Shown here piece after piece: positions 25,628 through 33,161 of a stretch of DNA of 48,828 bases (positions within the stretch are counted from its first letter, which is position 1; every line of letters starts with the position of its first letter). The stretch is taken from assembly GCF_947504225.1 (NCBI RefSeq), contig NZ_CANNGT010000015.1, positions 1-48,828 on the forward strand, written 5' to 3'. Both the position numbers and the translations under genes were made by a program. The DNA comes from Brumimicrobium ulvae. GTDB lineage: Bacteria > Bacteroidota > Bacteroidia > Flavobacteriales_D > Crocinitomicaceae. Under the pieces are notes generated by a model. The model was given only the letters and a program-made list of their open reading frames with translations, made no database searches and was not told the origin of the DNA.

Positions 25628-26587
25628 ATGAGATTAACAATACTTTTTATCAGCACTATTTTATTGACTTCTTGTTTAAAAGAAGAACGTCCAGTTCCTA
25701 AAAGAGAGGCTGGAGATATTATTTCCAATCAAGTAAGTATAGGCTCAAAATATGAACATCAAGCCTACTTTGATTTATCCGCCAACCAAATGACGGGTAA
25801 AAACTCAAAAGACATTTGGGACATTGGTTTTGAGGCAGGGGAAAATGGGAGTCGCGTAATCATCAATACGGCGAGAAACATGATGGTTTATAGCACAGAC
25901 AAAACAAATCTTGCAGACATTACCAGTGAGAATGGCTATCTCACAAACCCAAAATTCGATAATGCTACAGGAAACTTAGATTCAACAGGAATCGGGAATT
26001 GGCAAGATGGTTTTGTTCGTATTATCGACATGGGATATTCTGCAGCAGGCTCACCTATTGGTTTTTATAAACTGAAAGTCCTCGATGTTACGCCTACTAC
26101 TTACACTTTTGAATTCGCAAGCATTGCCTCTACAACATCAACCTCCGTGACGCTATCCAAAAAAGTGGAATACAATTTCACCTACTACAGCATGCTTGAC
26201 AATGCAGAAAGAGAAGTCTCTCCAAAAACCAAAGACTGGGACCTCGTTTTCACGCAATACATTCATCAATTTTATGAACCCGTTGAAACCCCCTATTTAG
26301 TAACAGGTTGCATTACCAATCGAATAGACACCAAAGTAAAAATGATCACAGCAGTTGACTTCGATGATATTGATTTGGCCTATGCTTCCACCCTAGCCCT
26401 CTCCGAAAACACCAATACCATAGGATTTAGTTGGAAAACATTGGTCGGAAACAATTATGAAATCAACCCCAACATCTCTTATGTTATTCAAGATCATGAA
26501 GGAATTTACTTCAAGTTAAGATTTATCGATTTCTATTCAGAGACAGGCGAAAAAGGAAATCCTGTTTGGGAGTTTGTGGAGTTGTAA
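25628..26587 (+). CDS. HmuY-like lipoprotein
   Basis: 319 residues with a lipoprotein signal peptide ending LLTSC (residue 16 as the lipidated cysteine). Two HmuY-like repeats are visible: SKDIWDIGFEAGENGSRVII near residue 60 and SPKTKDWDLVFTQYIHQF near residue 200. It is expected on the outer-membrane surface as the haem-binding partner of the receptor encoded 12 bases upstream. It resembles the secreted T9SS protein at 20709 in domain layout but uses a lipid anchor in place of a sorting domain. Confidence 0.8.
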   Translation: MRLTILFISTILLTSCLKEERPVPKREAGDIISNQVSIGSKYEHQAYFDLSANQMTGKNSKDIWDIGFEAGENGSRVIINTARNMMVYSTDKTNLADITSENGYLTNPKFDNATGNLDSTGIGNWQDGFVRIIDMGYSAAGSPIGFYKLKVLDVTPTTYTFEFASIASTTSTSVTLSKKVEYNFTYYSMLDNAEREVSPKTKDWDLVFTQYIHQFYEPVETPYLVTGCITNRIDTKVKMITAVDFDDIDLAYASTLALSENTNTIGFSWKTLVGNNYEINPNISYVIQDHEGIYFKLRFIDFYSETGEKGNPVWEFVEL

Positions 26588-26716
26588 AAGCTTCCCCACC
26601 TCTTTTAATATATTGAAAAACTGAACATTTTAAATAAAACATCTAAATCATAAGGCATAGAAAACCTAGTGATTTACTAAGCAGAAACAGCTAAGGTAAA
26701 TTCTGAAGTCTATTTT

Positions 26717-27049
26717 TTATTTGGCCACCTTTTCCGCCTGCTACCTACAGTTTGTATTTGAAAACAGACGATTTTTAGAAATTGAATAAATTTTGAGAAT
26801 TATTTTACTTTTCTTTCTTTAGGAGATGCCATAGCATCAGCCGACAAGAAAAAAAGTTAAAGAAACTCAAAAGAATCAATTTTAATTTTGTTGTGTTTCC
26901 AGATTCAAACTATTAAGTTTGCTTATTGTTTTTGGCAAACAATGCTTTTTGCGGGAGCTTCACAAGGTCGCTCCACAAACTAGCTTGTTTACAACAAAAA
27001 CAACTTCACAAAGCTACCGGTTTCCGTCGGGGTGGGAATCGAAGCTTCG
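26717..27049 (+). repeat. 333-bp dispersed repeat, copy 1
   Basis: It aligns without length change to 47058-47390, both 333 bases, with most positions identical (shared TTATTTGGCCACCTTTTCCG at the start, CGAAGCTTCG at the end). Short open frames inside it overlap in several frames and are not conserved as proteins. In both places it lies about 185-195 bases before a cassette boundary. It looks like a fixed leader of cassette arrays; its origin is unknown. Confidence 0.85.
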
Positions 27050-27178
27050 GATTTTGGTTTTTAGCCGTAGACTTACACGTCTAATTATACGCTTACAAAC
27101 GTTTATTACCTTTTGATGTAAATTACTCTTTTTGAGTAAAAACATAGCGTTTTAAAGCTCATAATATGTTATAATTGT

Positions 27179-27232
27179 TAAATTTGAATAAAAATGTATA
27201 GGTTGGCTAATCGTAATACGATTAGCCAATTG
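27179..27232 (+). promoter_or_regulatory. Cassette-array leader: promoter plus hairpin (attI-like), copy 1
   Basis: TAAATTTG at 27179-27186 is a -7 box. TATAGGT leads into an 11-bp perfect hairpin (27203-27213 with 27219-27229, loop TAATA), then CCAATT and the boundary GTT at 27232. The second leader at 47529 has the same order and flanks (TATAGGT...CCAATTGTT) but a different stem. The pairing is kept while the sequence changes, which points to a folded recombination site. The promoter would drive the first cassette. Confidence 0.65.
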
Positions 27233-27256
27233 TTAGCTGGCATATAAAAAACGAAT

Positions 27257-27448
27257 ATGAAAAAAACCGAGTACTTTATTTCTCAAGTCGGATGGAATCA
27301 ATTTCAATCAGGTCTTGACCAAGTAAAACAAAAAAGAGATGAATTTCTTTCTACTACCAAGATTGAAAAAATAATTGATGAAGACATTAAAGTTAATGGA
27401 GTTGGTAATAACCAAACAATTTTTGTCATCAAATTAACCTACTATTAG
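27257..27448 (+). CDS. Small hypothetical protein, first gene of the OLD cassette
   Basis: 63 residues with no recognised domain. It is a helix-forming N-terminal half (GWNQFQSGLDQVKQKRDEFL) followed by a beta-like end (NNQTIFVIKLTYY). It starts 24 bases inside the cassette. Its stop is one base before the ATG of the ATPase gene, so translation is probably coupled. The pattern FLS followed by a strand-rich end vaguely recalls the third gene of the operon, but similarity is too weak to claim. Confidence 0.65.
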   Translation: MKKTEYFISQVGWNQFQSGLDQVKQKRDEFLSTTKIEKIIDEDIKVNGVGNNQTIFVIKLTYY

Positions 27449-27449
27449 T

Positions 27450-29231
27450 ATGAAATTAAAGTCAGTAGAAATTTATGATTTCAAATCGATTTCATATGAG
27501 AAACTAGAAATACAATCTAATCAACTTTGTTTGGTAGGAAAAAACGAGAGTGGAAAATCTAGTATTATCTCAGCTGTTAGCTACTTGAATATTTTAGAAA
27601 CAGACCTTGAAAATTCACTTTTAAACAAAGGTTCAGATAGATACCCAAATGGACTTCCAATCATTATTGGCACTTTTAGTTTAACTAAAAATGTTTATTC
27701 AAAGCTTTACAAATTAATTAGCGAGTTCTTACCCAAAGAGAATTTATCTTCTCTAAGCAAACAGTCTGAAAATTGTCTATTACAGTTAAAGAGATGGGGA
27801 AATGGAATTTCAAATATCTCTATTAGTCTTTTATCAAGCGGAAAGTTTGGATTGAAACTATCAGATAAAATAAGTGAATTAGCAAAATTCTATGATTCAT
27901 TTTTCCAAGACATTTACCCAGAAATAGAATATTTTGAAAATGAAGATTTATTAATTGAACCATCCACTATTGAAGAGTTATTGGGTTCGGACAAAAAGTA
28001 TGAAACTTTTAGAAAACTACTTGTAATTGGTGGTTGTAATGATTTTAGTGATTTGAATAATTCAGACATAAACTTTGTAACAACCTATTTATCAGATATC
28101 GAAATCAAGTTAAATCAAATATTTAAAAAACACTACAAACAAGACCAAAGTATAAATATCAAAATTGTTCCAGCCTTAGGAGATAAACTCAATCTGATTA
28201 TTAGAGATAGTTCAAACAAGAGTTTTTCTATAAATGAGCGTAGTCCAGGTTTCCAATACTATTTTTCTTTTTTAGTCAATAAGCTTTATACAAAAAAAGT
28301 AAGTGGTAATAAAAATAACATCATTTTGCTTGATGAACCTGGTCATAGTTTACATCCAAAAGGAGCAAAAGACTTATTAAAATCATTTGATGAAATTTCT
28401 GAAAGTTCTCAAATATTATATACAACGCACAATCCATTTTTAGCGGTTAGAAACTGTGTAGATTCATTGATATTTGTAAATAAAACAGCTAAAGAAGGTA
28501 CTAAAATTAATAAAAAGCCATTCCTAAATAAGTATCAAATTCTAAGAAGAGAACTTGGTATAATGCTTAATGACAGCTTTCTAATCGGAGATATTAACTT
28601 AGTTGTAGAGGGAAACACCGAAAAACTTGCTTTTCATCGCTTATTTCAATTTGAAAAGTATAGGGATTTAGAGTGGATGAATATTTATAATGCTGATGGA
28701 GTTAACAACATTCCACAAGCAATTAACTATTTAGGTAAAAATAACTTAAAGCTTTCTGGAATAGCTATACTTGATAGTGATTCAGAAGCAGATGATGTAA
28801 AAAAAGTAAAAGCTTATAAAAACAACATCAAGGAAAATAATTGGGAAGAAGTTGAAATAAATACTGTTTTTAGCGACCGTAAAACTAGAACATTTGAAGA
28901 TTTATTTCCACAAGACTTATATGTTCAAGCTTATAACAATTATTGCAACTCACTTAAAGCACTGGAAGTTTTCGAAAAAGAGTTTATTGATTTTGAATTA
29001 ACAAAAGAAATAGAAACACCAATCATTAACACTTTATCCAATCACTTTAAAACATTTTTACCTGAGAATAGTAAGTCGAGTATTACTAAACAAGATGTAA
29101 TTAGACATTTACTAGACTTAGTTGATGCAATGTCAGAAAAAGAGCAAATCTCAAGTTTATCAAATGCTTTTAAACTGTGCGATAAAATAAAAACTAACTT
29201 TTTAAAAATCGAAAAATATGCCAACAACTAA
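27450..29231 (+). CDS. OLD-family ATPase/TOPRIM nuclease
   Basis: 593 residues. The N-terminal AAA/ABC-like ATPase has Walker A GKNESGKSS (about 30-38), an OLD-type signature region NERSPGFQYYFSFL, Walker B ILLDEPGHSLHP (near 290) and the H-loop TTHNPF. The C-terminal TOPRIM domain has LVVEGNTEKLAFHRLF (catalytic glutamates near 387) and AILDSDSEADD (metal aspartates near 440). OLD proteins are ATP-regulated nucleases, and many act in phage defence (P2 Old, GajA of Gabija, PARIS relatives). There is no UvrD helicase or reverse transcriptase beside it, so it is neither standard Gabija nor a retron. The two small flanking genes form a tight operon with it. A defence role is inferred. Confidence 0.88.
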   Translation: MKLKSVEIYDFKSISYEKLEIQSNQLCLVGKNESGKSSIISAVSYLNILETDLENSLLNKGSDRYPNGLPIIIGTFSLTKNVYSKLYKLISEFLPKENLSSLSKQSENCLLQLKRWGNGISNISISLLSSGKFGLKLSDKISELAKFYDSFFQDIYPEIEYFENEDLLIEPSTIEELLGSDKKYETFRKLLVIGGCNDFSDLNNSDINFVTTYLSDIEIKLNQIFKKHYKQDQSINIKIVPALGDKLNLIIRDSSNKSFSINERSPGFQYYFSFLVNKLYTKKVSGNKNNIILLDEPGHSLHPKGAKDLLKSFDEISESSQILYTTHNPFLAVRNCVDSLIFVNKTAKEGTKINKKPFLNKYQILRRELGIMLNDSFLIGDINLVVEGNTEKLAFHRLFQFEKYRDLEWMNIYNADGVNNIPQAINYLGKNNLKLSGIAILDSDSEADDVKKVKAYKNNIKENNWEEVEINTVFSDRKTRTFEDLFPQDLYVQAYNNYCNSLKALEVFEKEFIDFELTKEIETPIINTLSNHFKTFLPENSKSSITKQDVIRHLLDLVDAMSEKEQISSLSNAFKLCDKIKTNFLKIEKYANN

Positions 29232-29616
29232 ACACAAGATATTTAAAATAAAAGTTAGTGACGATGGTAAATTTACCATTTCCAAAACTGTAGAAAATAC
29301 AATTAATACTTTTTTGTCGGAAGCAAATAACGTTTACGTTAATCATTCAGTTACTACTCTTACTGAGGACATTGAAGAATATGACAATGTAAAAACTGTA
29401 TGTAAATATGTCTTAATAAGCATTATTTACAAAGATTTAGATAGCACTTCCTTGAGTCTAAAAGGTACATCAAAAAAGATAAAAGAAACCGTTCAAAGAG
29501 AAATTGAATCTGGGAATCCTATTGATGAACCTGATATTTTGACTGAATTAGATAAAGAAATATTAGAATTTGAATCAAAAACTGAAAAAGAAAATACGCC
29601 AGCTAACAATGTATAA
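29218..29616 (+). CDS. Hypothetical protein, third gene of the OLD cassette
   Basis: 132 residues, overlapping the ATPase gene by 14 bases. No domain recognised. The middle is strand-rich (CKYVLISIIYKDLD) and the C-terminal third is acidic and helical (DILTELDKEILEFESKTEKE). The last codons lie inside the attC-like site: the R'' box GCCAGCTAAC at 29598-29607 encodes part of its tail, so coding and recombination sequence overlap. It is probably an accessory, inhibitor or specificity partner of the OLD nuclease. Confidence 0.7.
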   Translation: MPTTKHKIFKIKVSDDGKFTISKTVENTINTFLSEANNVYVNHSVTTLTEDIEEYDNVKTVCKYVLISIIYKDLDSTSLSLKGTSKKIKETVQREIESGNPIDEPDILTELDKEILEFESKTEKENTPANNV

Positions 29617-29735
29617 AAATAATAGCGGCTTAATTGCTTAAACGAAATGAAATTTATACATCAAACGGCAGTTACAAACCGAAAAGCAGGTACATAGAAA
29701 TCCGCTACTATTCTTATACGAGACCGTTAGAGAAC
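29598..29735 (+). other. attC-like site closing cassette A
   Basis: R'' is GCCAGCTAAC (29598-29607) and R' is GTTAGAGAAC (29726-29735), with the cut expected after G29726. Between them an 18-base stem (29611-29628 with 29702-29719) pairs at 16 of 18 positions, the two mismatches being A facing C. The loop of about 70 bases can fold further. The size, about 138 bases, is within the known attC range. Confidence 0.75.
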
Positions 29736-29797
29736 AGCAAGTGTAATGCTAAGATCGAACATTTCTTAAATTTAACCAGTGGTAAAAACTAATTGTA

Positions 29798-30857
29798 ATG
29801 AAAAGCATCTTTCTAATCAATTTATTAGTTCTATTTCTAGTTGTTTCTAGTTGTTTCTAGTTGTTCTAGTAACAACAATCATTATAGAGAAATACAAATC
29901 AATAGAGAGCTAATGGAAACACGTGAATTCATCGTTTCAGAAATTGAATCTAAATATTATAAATTTGATTCAAAAAGAGCTACAATCCTTGCCCAAAAAG
30001 GTCAAACAAAATTAATAGATTATTGGCTTAGTAAAGCTTTTATTGTTTCAAATAGATCAGAAAGTTTAAATCAATATTTAAACACACAACAAAATATATT
30101 ATTGAATAGGGAAGCTTATTCATCATGGAAGGATCTGAGAGCAATAAACAACTTAAATAACAAACATCAAGTTTCAGATGTATTTTTATCTGAAAAGGAA
30201 GGTCTTACAAAAGGGGCCATAATAAAAGATTCATTAAAAACCTATTTAGAAAACCTCATAGAATTAGCACTAAATTATAAACATGGACCCAAAGAATATC
30301 ACTTTAGGTTTCCACAATATTTTTCGAATAACAATTTAGATTATAAGCAATTGAATCCTAGAGACACAGCATGGGCTTCAATATTAGTTTCCAAATATTC
30401 AGATATTCTTGAGGATAATAATAAAGAAAAGTGGGATGAATTACAATTCAAGGGTGCAACGATAATTGAAGGACTAAATGTTTTAGAAAGACTCAAGAAC
30501 TTTTCACGATTTGTTGAGTTAAGCGTCGTTGACTTTATGGTTGAAAAAGTTGAAATGTTCAGTGGATGTGGATTTACAATAGCAGAATTCAGGGCAATAG
30601 GTGAAGCGAAAAGTATTCATAAAGATGAATATATGGAGATTGATATACAGCTTATTCTACGAAAAGAGAAAGATGACTTTGATATCTTCTATGGAGTTAA
30701 CGATAGTAATGAACATAATTGGAAACCTGCCATTGGAAGATTTAAAGTGAAAGGAGAAAAAATAGGGATTAATAAAGTTCTTGGTAAAGTAAGAATCAAG
30801 CAAGAAGGAGAAATGCGTTGGCTACCATTTGAATATGAATTTAACGTTCTTGAGTAA
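29798..30857 (+). pseudogene. Lipoprotein gene out of frame through a 10-bp tandem repeat (possibly phase-variable)
   Basis: From the ATG at 29798 the frame reads a lipoprotein signal (MKSIFLINLLVLFLVVSSC) but then hits TAG at 29858-29860. The long open frame (29841-30857) is shifted by one base. It carries the same LVVSSCSSNNN lipobox region and about 325 further residues. Removing one of the three TTTCTAGTTG units joins the two parts exactly into one lipoprotein of about 346 residues. The mature part has no known motif; its C-terminal 100 residues look beta-rich. It is the only gene of cassette B. In the present state no full lipoprotein is made unless the ribosome or polymerase slips. Confidence 0.8.
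29834..29863 (+). repeat. Three tandem copies of a 10-bp unit inside the lipobox codons
   Basis: TTTCTAGTTG occurs three times head to tail, then continues as TTCTAG. The unit is not a multiple of three, so each gain or loss shifts the frame. Two or five copies are in frame; the three seen here are not. Confidence 0.9.
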
Positions 30858-30890
30858 ATATTTAATACATTTTTGTGCGACAAATTTGTC

Positions 30891-31020
30891 GTTCTCTAAC
30901 ACAGCCTTTGACGCCAGCCTGTAAAAACCTTCGATTTTTACATTCATGTAAATCAAATGTTTGTATCTTCGATAAAACATTTAAAAACAGGCCGTCGCAA
31001 AGCCTCAACCGTTAGCTATC
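30891..31020 (+). other. attC-like site closing cassette B
   Basis: R'' is GTTCTCTAAC (30891-30900) and R' is GTTAGCTATC (31011-31020). The arms after R'' (from 30903) and before R' (to about 31008) pair as CTTTG, ACG and GCCTG blocks separated by unpaired CG and CCA. These resemble the extrahelical bases of attC. The inner part folds into two further hairpins: GTAAAAA/TTTTTAC near 30921-30941, and ATGTTT-TATC/GATAAAACAT near 30957-30980. This resembles a long attC with a branched terminal structure. Confidence 0.75.
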
Positions 31021-31034
31021 ATAAGAAAAACAGA

Positions 31035-31799
31035 ATGAAAGATTTAATTTCACCAAAATATCAAATGAAACTTGCCAAAGAAGTTGAAGATGCTATTTGG
31101 AAAGAATATAGCTCATATAAGCAAGTCCGAAATTATATCGAAAAATGGCATGAATATGATGAGCAAAATTTTAATTGGGAGAATTTTAACGTTGTAATAA
31201 ATGACAACAAGAATATAGACCTAAACTCAACAATACATTCAATGCCTGGTGACATACTCCTAAAAATTGCTATAGATCTTGGGGTTGACACACCCGATTT
31301 CATTCCTTCAATTCCAACTTTCAAAAATTCTTTAAAATCGGACTACAAAACTGCTTACGACACATTCAACAAGGCATATAAGCAGATTGAAACTGATCCT
31401 AGCACTGCTATTGGTCTTGCAAATTCTGCACTTGAAAGCATTATTAAGGAGATATTAAAAGATGAGAGAATCGCCTGTAAAATTAAAGGAAATGAAACTT
31501 TGTACAAGCTAAGTTCAATTATCTTGAAAGAATTTAATTTAACAAATACAGAACATCCAAAGGAAATCAAAACAATAGGAAACTCACTACTATCCATAAA
31601 TCAGGCTATTGAAAAACTAAGAAGCGAGAAAACAAATTTTCATGGTAAAACAAGTGAAGATTATCTAATTGAAGAGCCTATTTACACATATTTTATAATC
31701 AATGCGGTGAGTACTGTTGGACTTTTTTTAAACACATTTTATAAATCAAAATTTCCCCAACCAGAGGTGGAGTTTGATGACGATGATTTACCATTTTAA
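31035..31799 (+). CDS. Abortive-infection-type protein with Abi_C domain
   Basis: 254 residues from the ATG at 31035. An upstream in-frame ATG at 30957 lies inside the attC-like site and would encode its folded DNA, so it is unlikely. Residues about 115-240 match the Abi_C (AbiJ-like) pattern: DPSTAIGLANSALESIIKEI, YKLSSIILKEF, LRSEKTNFHG with R196 and H203, then YTYFIINAV. These domains occur in abortive-infection proteins and are related to HEPN folds. It is the first gene of cassette C, followed after nine bases by a HEPN-like gene. Confidence 0.75.
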   Translation: MKDLISPKYQMKLAKEVEDAIWKEYSSYKQVRNYIEKWHEYDEQNFNWENFNVVINDNKNIDLNSTIHSMPGDILLKIAIDLGVDTPDFIPSIPTFKNSLKSDYKTAYDTFNKAYKQIETDPSTAIGLANSALESIIKEILKDERIACKIKGNETLYKLSSIILKEFNLTNTEHPKEIKTIGNSLLSINQAIEKLRSEKTNFHGKTSEDYLIEEPIYTYFIINAVSTVGLFLNTFYKSKFPQPEVEFDDDDLPF

Positions 31800-31808
31800 A
31801 TTTAAGTT

Positions 31809-32879
31809 ATGGAAGAACTTACAAGTAAGTTACTGTATTGCACAGGAATGATAAACCTTATTAGGTGGTTTTCAAATGCGGGATATGATGATTATAGAAA
31901 GCGAGTGATTACTAGAAGTGCTTTCGTTTACCTAGATTCTTTTTTCATTTTCGCTCCTCAGATTAAAAATAGTCTTGAAAAAAGAGATATAAATGTTAAG
32001 ACTATACATGAAAAAATTGGAAAGATACGAGACGAATATGAAGCGTTTCACTCTAAAATCAGAGACAAACTAACAGCTCATAGGCAAGACCTACCAATTA
32101 TTGAAACTTTTGAGGTCTGGAATGAAATAGACTTAACAACTTTGGACTACTTTATCACAGAAGTCTCAGACATATATAATTTACTTCATGCTTTAAAAAG
32201 AGAAGAGGTTCCTGAATATTCAGATTTTCCCATTACAAAATTAAACGTTGCTCCTGCTTCTCAACCTATAGCAGAAGCACCTAACATATCTTCAGACAAT
32301 CTTGCCTTGACTAGAGAAAACACTGTATCGTTCATCCCTTGTAACGCATTTCAAAGAAGAGGGTCTCAAATTAATAGTATTATTGACACCGTTTATTATC
32401 TAGGAACTCTATTCCCAGAAAAGAAATATGGAAATGACATTGAAAGACTTATTAAATCAATGATTATCGTTGATGTAATAAACATGCTTGATAATTTATA
32501 TCCATTTACGCCTCCAAATCCAGCCCACAAGATTGACAGCTTTTTAGAAATTCTAGAAAATGATATTCCTGTCGCACATAAAGTTTTGAAAAACTTTTCT
32601 GACAAAAGGGATTTAGAATTAGAAGATAAAATTCGTCAAGTTAGAAATAAAATTTGTGCTCATGTTGACACAGATGAATCATTAGAAAGCATACTAGCCA
32701 CTTTGGATGAAATCAGCATTGATGATTTGAATAAAATTTTTATGCCAGCGGTAAATGCATTTTATAGCTCTTGCAGTTCAGATTTTAGAACTAGAATGCT
32801 TCTCATGAATAAGATGAATTTAGGACCTGATGTAATTGGAGTTGAAGACACTGGGTTCATTAAAGATTTTGATAAATAA
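31809..32879 (+). CDS. Hypothetical protein with two HEPN-like R-x5-H motifs
   Basis: 356 residues, mostly helical, and apparently a tandem duplication. Near residue 85 it has KIRDKLTAH and near residue 279 VRNKICAH. Both have the R-(N/D)-x4-H arrangement of HEPN ribonucleases, and both sit about 85 residues into a helical half. The middle (140-175) is a linker. HEPN proteins commonly act as RNA-cleaving toxins in defence and toxin-antitoxin systems. Paired with an Abi_C protein in one cassette, it looks like a two-gene abortive infection unit. The family is not recognised with certainty. Confidence 0.65.
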   Translation: MEELTSKLLYCTGMINLIRWFSNAGYDDYRKRVITRSAFVYLDSFFIFAPQIKNSLEKRDINVKTIHEKIGKIRDEYEAFHSKIRDKLTAHRQDLPIIETFEVWNEIDLTTLDYFITEVSDIYNLLHALKREEVPEYSDFPITKLNVAPASQPIAEAPNISSDNLALTRENTVSFIPCNAFQRRGSQINSIIDTVYYLGTLFPEKKYGNDIERLIKSMIIVDVINMLDNLYPFTPPNPAHKIDSFLEILENDIPVAHKVLKNFSDKRDLELEDKIRQVRNKICAHVDTDESLESILATLDEISIDDLNKIFMPAVNAFYSSCSSDFRTRMLLMNKMNLGPDVIGVEDTGFIKDFDK

Positions 32880-32883
32880 ATAC

Positions 32884-32940
32884 GATAGCTAACAAAACCT
32901 AAACTGCATTAAAACGCAGTTTAGCCAAACCGTTGCGTGC
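32884..32940 (+). other. attC-like site closing cassette C (short form)
   Basis: R'' is GATAGCTAAC (32884-32893) and the next cassette begins GTTGCGTGC (32932-32940). The stem TAAACTGC (32900-32907) pairs perfectly with GCAGTTTA (32916-32923) around an eight-base loop. Its 57-base length equals the shortest classical attC sites. It lies five bases after the stop of the preceding gene. Confidence 0.75.
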
Positions 32941-32954
32941 AATTGAATCTTAAA

Positions 32955-33092
32955 GTGAAACAGCTTTTTTCAATATTAATTATTTTTGTAACGAGTAATC
33001 CCGTTATAGGACAGATATGGAAATATCCTAACTTGCCATATGGGTTTGAACATTTGAAAAATGAGGAAGGACCATTTTATATACAAATATAG
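32955..33092 (+). CDS. Short secreted peptide or gene remnant at the start of cassette D
   Basis: From a GTG at 32955 (or TTG at 32943) a 45-49 residue frame reads KQLFSILIIFVTSNPVIGQ, a plausible signal peptide. It continues as IWKYPNLPYGFEHL and ends at TAG followed by an in-frame TAA. It begins 10-23 bases inside the cassette boundary, the same place as other cassette genes. It is either a small exported peptide or the N-terminal remnant of a larger secreted protein. Confidence 0.4.
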   Translation: MKQLFSILIIFVTSNPVIGQIWKYPNLPYGFEHLKNEEGPFYIQI

Positions 33093-33161
33093 TAAAGAAA
33101 TAAAAAAGAAGAAGAAGATAAAGAAGGAACGGAAAAGATTAAGTTTTATATTTGAATTGAT

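Larger units (their letters stand above)
27233..32932 (+). mobile_element. Integron-like array of three gene cassettes
   Basis: Boundaries are G^TT at 27232/27233, 29726/27, 31011/12 and 32932/33. Each cassette's first bases match the reverse complement of its own end. Cassette A starts GTTAGCTGGC and ends GCCAGCTAAC. Cassette B starts GTTAGAGAAC and ends GTTCTCTAAC. Cassette C starts GTTAGCTATC and ends GATAGCTAAC. In integrons this rule holds because a free circular cassette carries one whole attC site. All genes point the same way and most lack their own promoter. No integrase is in the window, so it resembles an integrase-less attC cluster (CALIN). Confidence 0.8.

Noticed and set aside
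26919..27116. Open frame in the first 333-bp repeat, with counterparts at 47229-47435 and 47290-47487
   Set aside because: Two frames overlap, end at different points in the two copies and do not read as proteins; they follow from the repeat sequence.
30957..31034. Longer N-terminus for the Abi_C protein from ATG 30957
   Set aside because: These codons lie within the attC-like hairpin, and the ATG at 31035 is placed like other cassette starts.
27232..32940. A CRISPR array or simple tandem repeat as explanation of the repeated GTTAG boxes
   Set aside because: Boxes are short, lie 1.3-2.5 kb apart, and differ by cassette in a self-complementary manner; no spacers or cas genes are present.
33093..33145. 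Purine-rich stretch as a coding end (KKEEEDKEGTEKIKFYI)
   Set aside because: It is in frame with the short secreted peptide but separated by TAG and TAA stops, with no start of its own.
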